From Enterococcus sp. ZJ1622 (GTDB taxonomy: Bacteria > Bacillota > Bacilli > Lactobacillales > Enterococcaceae), in contig NZ_JAAKDW010000001.1 in the NCBI RefSeq assembly GCF_011038845.1, forward strand, positions 290,655 through 354,654: DNA of 64,000 nucleotides. The letters run 5' to 3'. Below the pieces are notes generated by a model. The model searched no databases and was not told the DNA's origin. It was given only the letters and a program-made list of their open reading frames with translations. The position numbers and the translations under genes are program-made. Positions 35,604 through 42,506 of the stretch are shown piece after piece (the stretch's first letter is position 1; each line of letters opens with the position of its first letter).

Positions 35604-36141
35604 ATGGTTAAAAATAAAATGAAATTGATTGCCGGATTACTATCTGTTGTTGCTCTTTCTGGGGCGATTATTCCGTCCACCTCTGTTTTAGCTGCAGAAA
35701 AAATGCCAATAGCTACGATTGATCAAGAACAGGGTAGTCACGTTTTTAAATGAAGAGAATGAGAACTATAACAAAGCCATTGAATATTTGGAAGCAAACG
35801 GTAATGGAATGTCTGTCCAATATTTCCAAGAGTATTTTTATGGAAAAACTGTGACAGCAGACGATCAAGATGAGTTAATGGATGGATATCTTGCATTTCT
35901 TGCTACAAAATCTGGAGGCAAAATCGCTTTAGAAACTATCTTAGGAATTGTAGCTTCTGCCATGGCAATAGTTTCAGGAATGTACAACGCGGGCAGATAC
36001 GCAGCTAAGCAATGTGTGTCTCGTGGTATTTTAACTAAAAAGAGCTACAAAACCAATGGTGGTTGGATTATGTCTGGCATTACAGTAGCGTTTGGGTTAC
36101 CTGCAGCACTAGGATTTGATGATTATATGTATGATCGATAA
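35604..36141 (+). pseudogene. Frameshifted secreted small protein, bacteriocin-like
   Basis: An ATG at 35604 with AAAGGAAG upstream starts a clear signal peptide (KNKMKLIAGLLSVVALSGAI, cleavage likely after VLAA). That frame stops at 35751-35753. The main body continues in another frame (from about 35735 to 36141). Removing one G from GGG at 35732-35734 joins them into a protein of about 178 residues. Its C-terminal 75 residues hold two glycine-rich hydrophobic segments (LETILGIVASAMAIVSGMY, GWIMSGITVAFGLPAALGF) and one cysteine. The layout, next to an Xre regulator and a small membrane protein, resembles bacteriocin/immunity modules, but I recognise no named family. Confidence 0.6.
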
Positions 36142-36165
36142 GTAGAGAAAATAGGAGTCAGCCCA

Positions 36166-36357
36166 ATGATAATTCTTCGAGATATATTTAGGTTTACTAT
36201 TTTGCATTATGAGTTTTTCGCAATATTGTTATTAGCTATTGCAACTATATCATTGTCTATAAAGGTTACAAAACAACAAGAAAATATTAATGAGTTAGAA
36301 AGAAAAATATTTGAAATGCAAATTGACAAGAATACAGATACGGATAAGAATAAATAA
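36166..36357 (+). CDS. Small single-span membrane protein (possible immunity partner)
   Basis: The 63-residue protein has one hydrophobic span (FFAILLLAIATISLSIKV, about residues 17-34) and a charged helical tail rich in Glu and Lys. AATAGGAGT lies upstream of the ATG, 24 bp after the secreted-protein gene, so the two are probably co-transcribed. Small membrane proteins in this position often protect the producer from a bacteriocin; that role is inference only. I recognise no family. Confidence 0.6.
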   Translation: MIILRDIFRFTILHYEFFAILLLAIATISLSIKVTKQQENINELERKIFEMQIDKNTDTDKNK

Positions 36358-36398
36358 GTATAAAAAATCACCAAATTGAATCCAAAAGCAATGAGATT

Positions 36399-36441
36399 AG
36401 CAACACAAAATCAATGAAATAGTTTTGTGTTACTATTTTAG
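36399..36441 (+). terminator. Probable terminator of the secreted-protein operon
   Basis: A 12-bp stem with one mismatch (36399-36410 with 36423-36434) is followed by ATTTTAG, a weak T tract. Confidence 0.5.
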
Positions 36442-36535
36442 TAGAATAAAAATATTGATTGACTACAAAATTTTCTTGATTCTGCTTAGCTTTAAAAACT
36501 GTGTGATTTTATGGGAAAATGAATACTATAAAGAA

Positions 36536-36577
36536 AAAGTTAGTTAGTTTCCTGAAATAGAGACTAACTAGCTTTTT
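36536..36577 (+). terminator. Intrinsic terminator in accessory spacer
   Basis: A 13-bp stem (36536-36548 with 36563-36575, one G-U) with a 14-base loop, ending in T's. Confidence 0.7.
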
Positions 36578-36598
36578 ATTCTAATTAAAGAATGGAAG

Positions 36599-36628
36599 AG
36601 AAGCTCATTTCTATGGGCTTCTTTTTTT
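36599..36628 (+). terminator. Second intrinsic terminator in accessory spacer
   Basis: A 10-bp stem (36599-36608 with 36613-36622, one G-U) with a TTCT loop, followed by T's to about 36628. Confidence 0.75.
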
Positions 36629-36698
36629 ATAAAGATTGCTTTTATTGAACGTAACAACGTTTAGCATCAGTGTCCATGAAAAAAGGAGAGTAAGAAGA

Positions 36699-36896
36699 AT
36701 GAAAACATATTTTTTGATCAAAATGTCTGAACGATTTATGTTGGGTGATATAGGTTCTACCCTGCAAGGGATACTTGCCCCTTTTCAGATGGATATGAAA
36801 AAGCATATGGAGATCCTAAACATAAATCAACATACGCCGACAATAAGGTTCCAACGGCAAATTGGAAGGGAAAAACAATCTAATCAAGTTCATTAA
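36699..36896 (+). pseudogene. Relic ORF of unknown function, probably frameshifted
   Basis: An ATG at 36699 follows a good AAAGGAGAG. The in-frame product is 65 residues (MKTYFLIKMSERFMLGD...) with no recognisable domain and many methionines in its second half. From about 36755 another frame gives a more protein-like reading (FYPARDTCPFSDGYEKAYGD, then ADNKVPTANWKGK) that ends at 36883. This suggests a third frameshift in the segment. I cannot name either reading. Confidence 0.35.
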
Positions 36897-36928
36897 ACGA
36901 ATCGCATTTGACTTTCGGACATTTCGCT

Positions 36929-36946
36929 ATCTACGCATGCGTAGAT
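36929..36946. repeat. 18-bp perfect palindrome
   Basis: The sequence ATCTACGCATGCGTAGAT reads the same on both strands. It is 40 bp left of the right 38-bp repeat and next to a second hairpin at 36965-36988. Confidence 0.85.
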
Positions 36947-36964
36947 TATTTAATAATAAATAAA

Positions 36965-36988
36965 GAGGAAACGTCAAAACGTTTCCTC
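36965..36988 (-). terminator. Hairpin, possible minus-strand terminator of the DUF1189 gene
   Basis: A perfect 9-bp stem (GAGGAAACG/CGTTTCCTC) with a 6-base loop. Read on the minus strand it is followed by TTTATTTATTATT, so it could end leftward transcription from 37863. It abuts the right direct repeat, so it may instead belong to a mobile-element end. Confidence 0.45.
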
Positions 36989-37026
36989 AAGGTGATTTAA
37001 TCAAAACAACACCATTTGACAATGAG
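36989..37026 (+). repeat. 38-bp direct repeat, right copy
   Basis: This is a near-identical partner of 34591-34628 (two T-to-C differences). Its last bases are also the left arm of an 11-bp inverted repeat, GACAATGAGAC (37018-37028) with GTCTCATTGTC near 37045-37055, which reaches the stop codon of the minus-strand DUF1189 gene. Confidence 0.9.
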
Positions 37027-37053
37027 ACTTTTTTGTCAGTCCTGTCTCATTGT

Positions 37054-37863
37054 CTACCGTTGCGGCAGCTGGAATTTCGGCCATCCTTTGACCGCTTGTG
37101 CGAAAATAAAAATACCGGCAAGGGCAATGAACGCACTTGTATCAAAAGAAGGAAGGAAGATCATCAGGATCGTCGCGATCACGACTGGCAAGGAAACAGC
37201 GTAGATCATTGTTTTCAAGCAGTCAAGAAAGGTTGCTTTTGCAAGTCGCAGACGCGCATATAGGTATGCCACGAAGCTTGTCAGGACCAAAGTGATAATC
37301 AGATTCAAAAAGCTAGGATAGATAGAAAACAGGAACACTAGGATTTTGATCCAAAAAGGAACGGCTGTTTCTTCTAAGAATGAACGAAGCTGTGATCCGT
37401 TCAGGTCTTTCATTGCTTCATTCGAGTAGGGCATTTCGAATTGATTGTTGTTCAATAAAGCGGAAGTCGTCCCTGTATTAGGCAAAGCCACGACGACTTT
37501 GTCCTTCAGCATGCCGACACTGAGAAAATTCCCCATCAAATCAGAAGAGATGTCTTGTTCTGTTCGTTTTCCTTCCGGATCAAAGGTAAAGATGATGGAA
37601 TTGGTCTGATAGATGAATCCTTTGCTGTCTTTTGCGTCGAGCTGTCCATCTTTGATCGTGAAATCCGGGATTTTTGTAGCGATCTTCTGTCCATCCGATT
37701 TGATGCTGTCCAAAACTTGGAAGACCTGGAAAGAGATAGGCAGAGCCATAAGGACACTAAGCACTAAAAGATACAGGATTGATTTCCAAAAAGAGGTTTT
37801 CCGTGCATCCTTCAGATCGCTGAAACGGGTGAAAGAACTGATAATTAATTGTTTTGTTGTCAT
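37054..37863 (-). CDS. DUF1189 family membrane protein
   Basis: The 269-residue protein has an N-terminal membrane helix (about 28-48), an extracellular domain of about 110 residues and three or four C-terminal membrane helices (from about residue 160). Length, order and the DARKTSFWKSILYLLVLSVL start fit the DUF1189 family of Firmicutes, whose function is not well established. On the minus strand AAGGAG precedes the ATG by 6 bases. It is divergent from the broken CDF transporter gene. Its stop codon lies beside the inverted repeat associated with the 38-bp repeat. Confidence 0.85.
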   Translation of the reverse strand: MTTKQLIISSFTRFSDLKDARKTSFWKSILYLLVLSVLMALPISFQVFQVLDSIKSDGQKIATKIPDFTIKDGQLDAKDSKGFIYQTNSIIFTFDPEGKRTEQDISSDLMGNFLSVGMLKDKVVVALPNTGTTSALLNNNQFEMPYSNEAMKDLNGSQLRSFLEETAVPFWIKILVFLFSIYPSFLNLIITLVLTSFVAYLYARLRLAKATFLDCLKTMIYAVSLPVVIATILMIFLPSFDTSAFIALAGIFIFAQAVKGWPKFQLPQR

Positions 37864-37954
37864 AAGTACTCCTTGTCTCGTATTGTCATCACTTGCAATT
37901 CTAGCGAAGTATCAAGGGAAATACAAGGGCTGCCCGGTGAAAACGTACGAATGA

Positions 37955-37983
37955 TTGGTTGTTTTTGAAAAAAATGCTATCCT
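37955..37983 (+). promoter_or_regulatory. Promoter of the CDF transporter gene
   Basis: TTGGTT (37955-37960) and TATCCT (37978-37983) are spaced 17 bp, with TGC before the -10. Confidence 0.5.
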
Positions 37984-38013
37984 TAGGGTGAACATAAAAA
38001 AGAGGTGAGTCTC

Positions 38014-38894
38014 ATGCATCAGCAGACAACAGCAAAGAAGATGTTCGGTGTCGTCTTATTGAATGCCATTATCACACTTTCTGAATTCATCGGTGGGGTC
38101 GCTTCTGGCAGTTTATCACTCATTTCAGATGCTTTTCATAACTTGAGTGATATGTTAGCGATCGTGTTTTCGTATGTTGCACAAAAAATCGCACGAAAAG
38201 ACGCCGATACGAAAAAAACTTACGGATACCAACGTTCCGAGATCATCAGTGCTTTTATCAACTCATTTATATTAGGGGCGCTTTCTGTCGTTCTAGCGTT
38301 TGCTTGTTCAAGCCGGAGACGATCAATAGCAGCTTGATGCTCATTGTTGCCGTGATCGGGCTTTTGGCTAATCTGTTCTCTGTTCTTTTGCTGCGAAGAG
38401 ATGCAGGGGAGAGTTTGAATATCAAATCCAGCTATCTTCACCTGCTTAGTGATACGCTGTCTTCTGTCAGTGTGATCATCGGAGCGCTGCTGATCCGATA
38501 TTTTGAGATCTATTGGGTCGATCCAGTGATCACGTTGCTTATTTCTGTCTATATTTTTTTTGAAGCAGTGCATGTGGTGATAAAAACAGTAGATATTCTA
38601 ATGCAGAGTGCACCAGCGATTGATTATCAGCGCTTGGAGAGCGATCTTAAAACCATTCCAGGGGTAAAAGACGTCCATCACATCCATGTCTGGCAGTATA
38701 GTGAGACGAAAATCGTTTTTGATGCCCATATAGACTTTGAGGACCAGCTGCTGAGTGAAGTCGAAAAAATCTATCCTCAGATTGCGAAAATACTGAAAGA
38801 AGGGTACGGCATCACACACGTCACGATCCAGGCAGAAGCAAAAATGGATGATCGGAAAAAATTAATTTTTTTAAATAAAGATGAAAGTTGCTGA
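38014..38894 (+). pseudogene. Disrupted cation diffusion facilitator (CzcD-like Zn/Co efflux protein)
   Basis: The N-terminal part (from the ATG at 38014, AAGAGG 8 bases upstream) carries the first metal motif, LISDAFHNLSD, and runs through SFILGALSVVLAF before going out of frame and stopping at 38335-38337. From about 38304 another frame continues with the rest of a normal CDF protein: FKPETINSSLMLIV, the second metal motif HLLSDTLSS, and the cytoplasmic dimerisation domain (VKDVHHIHVWQYSETKIVFDAH). Comparison with the CDF pattern suggests that about 13 bases are missing at the junction near 38308. Together they would make about 300 residues. As written, no full transporter is made. Confidence 0.8.
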
Positions 38895-38941
38895 AAAATA
38901 GAGTATGATGAATAAGAATTTTTGATAAGGCAGGTTGACAC

Positions 38942-39412
38942 ATGAAGTTATATCAGCAAGTAAGAGAATATCTGGAAAACAAAGGCTATTGGGAAATACT
39001 GGTGTATCTCTTTTTCGGCGGCTTGGCAACGGTCGTGAACTTTGTCAGTTTTGCGATCGCCCTGCAGTATTTTGATTTGAGCATGGCACTTTCCAACTCT
39101 ATCTCGTGGTTTTGTTCGGTCCTGTTTGCTTTTGTGACGAACAAACTGTGGGTATTCCATTCTAAATCTCCGAATTTTACCCATGCGCTGATTGAATGCG
39201 GCAAATTCTTTTTTTATCGGATTCTTTCATATGGATTGGATATGGGCGCGATGGTTTTACTGATCGATGGGATGCATACCAATGAATATGTGGCAAAAAT
39301 AATCACACAGATCATCGTGATACTAGCCAATTATGTTTTCAGTAAATTATTTATTTTTAAAGAGACAGAGGTCTTTGAAGAAGAAAACAAGCAGATCGAA
39401 AAAGATGAGTAG
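38942..39412 (+). CDS. GtrA-family membrane protein
   Basis: The 156-residue protein has four membrane helices. It begins YLFFGGLATVVNFVSFAIAL and has the late LANYVFSKLFIFKE motif, which together define the GtrA/DPMS family. Members are thought to help move lipid-linked sugars across the membrane during glycan or teichoic-acid glycosylation. No glycosyltransferase partner is adjacent, so its pathway is unclear. The C-terminal tail is acidic. It begins 47 bp after the broken CDF gene. Confidence 0.9.
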   Translation: MKLYQQVREYLENKGYWEILVYLFFGGLATVVNFVSFAIALQYFDLSMALSNSISWFCSVLFAFVTNKLWVFHSKSPNFTHALIECGKFFFYRILSYGLDMGAMVLLIDGMHTNEYVAKIITQIIVILANYVFSKLFIFKETEVFEEENKQIEKDE

Positions 39413-39440
39413 GCATAATTTTTGAAGAATTTCCTTCTCT

Positions 39441-39468
39441 TTGTTACTCTTTGTAGTGTAAATACTAT
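39441..39468 (+). promoter_or_regulatory. Candidate promoter of sodA
   Basis: TTGTTA (39441-39446) and TACTAT (39463-39468) are spaced 16 bp, 26 bp before the start codon. Confidence 0.45.
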
Positions 39469-39494
39469 GAAGGAACATTGAGGAGGAATTTTTT

Positions 39495-40103
39495 ATGACT
39501 TACACATTACCAGATTTACCTTATGCATATGATGCATTAGAACCTTACATCGACGAAGAAACGATGCATCTGCATCATGACAAACACCATAACACGTACG
39601 TAACGAACGTGAATGCTGCAATCGAAAAATACCCTGAACTAGGCGAAAAAACGATCGAAGAATTGATCTCAGACATGGATGCGATCCCTACAGATATCAA
39701 AACAGTCGTTCGTAACAATGGCGGAGGACATGCGAACCATTCTTTCTTCTGGGAAATCATGGCGCCTAATGCTGGCGGAGAACCAACTGGTGCAATCAAA
39801 GAAGCAATCGAAGAAACATTCGGCGATTTCTCTGCTTTTAAAGATGAGTTCAAAAAAGCAGCTGCTGGACGCTTTGGATCAGGATGGGCTTGGCTTGTTG
39901 TTGAAAACGGTAAATTGGCGATCACTTCTACTGCAAACCAAGATTCACCGTTAATGGAAGGTAAAACACCTGTGCTTGGATTAGATGTCTGGGAACATGC
40001 TTATTACTTGAAATATAAAAACGTTCGTCCAGAATATATTGAAGCTTTTTGGAATGTAGTGAACTGGGACGAAGTAAACAAACGCTTTGAAGCAGCAAAA
40101 TAA
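39495..40103 (+). CDS. sodA: Manganese superoxide dismutase
   Basis: The 202-residue enzyme has all four metal ligands: His in [13 protein letters not shown], His in [13 protein letters not shown], and Asp and His in [16 protein letters not shown]. The glycine-rich GGGHANH and the FGSGWAWLV stretch are typical of Mn-dependent enzymes in lactic acid bacteria. It converts superoxide to hydrogen peroxide and oxygen in the cytoplasm. GAGGAGG precedes the ATG. The codon use is strongly biased, as in highly expressed genes. Confidence 0.97.
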   Translation: MTYTLPDLPYAYDALEPYIDEETMHLHHDKHHNTYVTNVNAAIEKYPELGEKTIEELISDMDAIPTDIKTVVRNNGGGHANHSFFWEIMAPNAGGEPTGAIKEAIEETFGDFSAFKDEFKKAAAGRFGSGWAWLVVENGKLAITSTANQDSPLMEGKTPVLGLDVWEHAYYLKYKNVRPEYIEAFWNVVNWDEVNKRFEAAK

Positions 40104-40164
40104 ACCGTTTTTCTAAAAAAGTCTCCTGTCATAAAAAGATTTTGAAAAATAACTAGTGCAAAGC

Positions 40165-40193
40165 TTGCGAGCGTTTTCTAAATTGGGTATAAT
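40165..40193 (+). promoter_or_regulatory. Strong sigma-A promoter of the cold-shock gene
   Basis: TTGCGA (40165-40170) and a perfect TATAAT (40188-40193) are spaced 17 bp, with the start codon 47 bp downstream. Confidence 0.8.
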
Positions 40194-40240
40194 ATTCATG
40201 CAAGGACTCTTGCAAGAACTTTTTTGGAGGCTATACATTT

Positions 40241-40441
40241 ATGGAACACGGAACAGTAAAATGGTTCAACAATGAAAAAGGATTTGGGTTTATTACAGTA
40301 GACGGCGGAGACGATGTATTCGTACATTTCTCAGCGATTCAAGGAGACGGCTTCAAAAGCTTAGAAGAAGGCCAAGAAGTTGAATTCACGATTGTTGAAG
40401 GTGCACGCGGACCTCAAGCTGCTGAAGTGACTAAATTATAA
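40241..40441 (+). CDS. Cold-shock protein (CspA family)
   Basis: The 66-residue OB-fold protein has RNP1 (KGFGFITV) and RNP2 (VFVHFSAIQ) and the standard start [12 protein letters not shown]. It binds single-stranded RNA and DNA and keeps transcripts unfolded. It is monocistronic, with a strong promoter, a TTGGAGG ribosome site and a perfect terminator. Confidence 0.97.
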   Translation: MEHGTVKWFNNEKGFGFITVDGGDDVFVHFSAIQGDGFKSLEEGQEVEFTIVEGARGPQAAEVTKL

Positions 40442-40455
40442 TAATTTGTTGACTA

Positions 40456-40491
40456 AAGACACGACTTCATTTTGGAGTCGTGTCTTTTTTT
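40456..40491. terminator. Terminator of the cold-shock gene (bidirectional)
   Basis: A perfect 11-bp stem (40456-40466 with 40476-40486) and 9-base loop are followed by T's to 40491. It can also serve the convergent regulator gene. Confidence 0.9.
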
Positions 40492-40495
40492 ACAA

Positions 40496-41965
40496 TTATC
40501 TAGCGATTTTCGTTTCTGTCAGTATCAGTTCTTGGATTTTTTGGCTGAGTAGATAGATTTGCTCGCTGGACATCTCCGTGCTGATCGTCAAACAAGGAAT
40601 CTGTTCTTCATAAGTCACGCTTTTTATCGGTGTATCGGTGGTACGTATGATCAGTTCAGGCTTAAAGAGAAGGTCGTTAGTAAAGACGACATTCAAGTAC
40701 ATGCGAAGCTGTTCTTGAAGCATCTCCATATATGCTAATTCTAATCCAATAGGAAAGTCGGTTTCAAACTTGATTTTTATTTCCTGATTGAATGAAGCTG
40801 GAGACGTGATGATCATAAAAGCTTCCGCTAGGTTCCATGGATGTAGCCAGTTAAGAACAGGAGAATCCATTTTGAACTTTTCTGATAAACGGTTGATTTC
40901 TAAATAGAAAGCTGGGTAATTCGTTTCTATAAACGTAGTGATATCATGTTTGATGATCGAAAATTGCGGAAACAAGTACCCGTGCATCCCATTGGCTAAC
41001 AGTGTCCCATTCAAGAGCGGTTTTTTTGGATTGATCTTAGATGACTTGAAACCGATCGAATAGATATATGAAAAGAAACTGCTGTGCAGTTGTTTTACTG
41101 GTGTTGCATGTTTGATGTGTAGTTTCATAGCTGTATCAAGATAGTTTTCTTTTAAGTAAAAGGCAGCGCGTGACTGCATCCAAAGAAACAGGAATTCTGT
41201 ATCGGTCAGGCTGAGCTGTAATCGTTGATAGTTTTGTTTCAGCTTACTGGCAATCGTTTCAAATCCTTCCCAAAGAGCGTCTGTAAAGTAGGGCAAGGAC
41301 TCTTTTGGTATTACATTCCCTTGATTGGAACGAAGGATAGTGACAGCAACGATGAAGCACCATTCGATCATTTTTATTTTATTCGGTTTTTGATTCACGA
41401 TTTTGAACGCTGAAGTGATTTCTGAGAACAATTCATGGAAATCAATCGATGGAAAAGGCCACTCCACCCCATGATATGCCTGCCATAAAACTAAATAGAT
41501 CAGATACCTGATCTGCATCTCGCTCCCTTTGATATAAATCTGTCCTTTTCCTGTTTTGATCTGGAGCTGATATTTTTCCAATAATTTGTTGATATGGGTA
41601 ATATGGCGTCTGAGAAAGGATTCGCTGATATTTTTTTCTACTGAAAAAGCAGCTAGATCCACGCTCGAATACAAGCATAACTCTCTGATTAAATGAAATA
41701 TCGTTGAGTGATCAAGGATACTCAGGACAAGTTGCTGATAATCTGTATTCGTACCTAAAAAGTGATAATTCCGTGTTTCTTTTCTGAATTGATTGTTCAC
41801 AGAAAGTTCTCGGATATGTTCACAATGATTAAGAGCAGCGCGTTTATCACATTTTAGTAATTGAGAAAGCTGTTCTAAAGATCGGCTTTTTTTTGTTGTA
41901 TGCAGCTGTTCAAGAATCGTCAATTGTAGTTGTACAGGTCTTTCTAAAAAAGTATAAAAATTCAT
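40496..41965 (-). CDS. Mga-like virulence-type transcriptional regulator
   Basis: The start at 41965 has AGAGGAG about 8 bases upstream; extending upstream adds only an AT-rich hydrophobic stretch. The 489-residue protein has N-terminal helix-turn-helix domains (LEQLHTTKKSRSLEQLSQLL and LRRHITHINKLLEKYQLQI) of the Mga/AtxA type. A long helical middle resembling PRD domains and a C-terminal region fill out the Mga architecture. Such regulators sense carbohydrate status through the phosphotransferase system and control surface proteins. It is divergent from the LPXTG-type gene at 42507, across 541 bp, and is its likely activator (inference). Confidence 0.82.
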   Translation of the reverse strand: MNFYTFLERPVQLQLTILEQLHTTKKSRSLEQLSQLLKCDKRAALNHCEHIRELSVNNQFRKETRNYHFLGTNTDYQQLVLSILDHSTIFHLIRELCLYSSVDLAAFSVEKNISESFLRRHITHINKLLEKYQLQIKTGKGQIYIKGSEMQIRYLIYLVLWQAYHGVEWPFPSIDFHELFSEITSAFKIVNQKPNKIKMIEWCFIVAVTILRSNQGNVIPKESLPYFTDALWEGFETIASKLKQNYQRLQLSLTDTEFLFLWMQSRAAFYLKENYLDTAMKLHIKHATPVKQLHSSFFSYIYSIGFKSSKINPKKPLLNGTLLANGMHGYLFPQFSIIKHDITTFIETNYPAFYLEINRLSEKFKMDSPVLNWLHPWNLAEAFMIITSPASFNQEIKIKFETDFPIGLELAYMEMLQEQLRMYLNVVFTNDLLFKPELIIRTTDTPIKSVTYEEQIPCLTISTEMSSEQIYLLSQKIQELILTETKIAR

Positions 41966-42506
41966 AAAATCGTTCTCCTCTTTGATTATGAATAAGGTTG
42001 AATGAAACAAAAGTACGTAAAAAATTATTATCAATTGTATTTTTTTAGAACAAAAAATAATAAAAAAAGCTTGTTTTCTCAAATTCAGACGAATAATAAC
42101 TTTTTATTTTATGTTGATTGAATGTTATTTTTTACATATGTGTTTTTGTGGTAGCCTTTTCAAAAAATAGAATCCAAATAAAGTCGTGATTGCTTATTTC
42201 ATTATAATTCATCTAGGAAAAAAATCCTATTTTTATACAAATACATAACATACTGCGAGATAAGGTGACTTACTAGCAAAGGATGAAATCATAGTTATTT
42301 AAAATAAGATTAGAACATAATAATAGATTTTTAATTTTATGGTTGCTAAAATTCCACTAACTTAAGTTGATGAATCGAATAGTTTCAAAAAGATATCTTT
42401 TTGGTTAAAAAAATAGGACTAAAAGGAGTGTTCTAAAAAGCTGACATATTTGGATAAAGGAAAACAAAAACAGGGGTGAAATGAGTACTAGCACAGGAGG
42501 AGAACG
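41966..42506. other. Divergent intergenic region (541 bp) with a 9-codon leader ORF
   Basis: This AT-rich region between the Mga-like regulator and the surface-protein gene must hold both promoters, but I see no convincing -35/-10 pair. At its right end a nine-codon ORF (42481-42510, MSTSTGGER) has AGGGGTG just upstream and ends in an ATGA overlap with the surface-protein start codon, so it may couple translation. Confidence 0.5.

Noticed and set aside
37016..37263. Short plus-strand ORFs opposite the DUF1189 gene
   Set aside because: They lack ribosome sites and are antisense shadows of a clear membrane protein.
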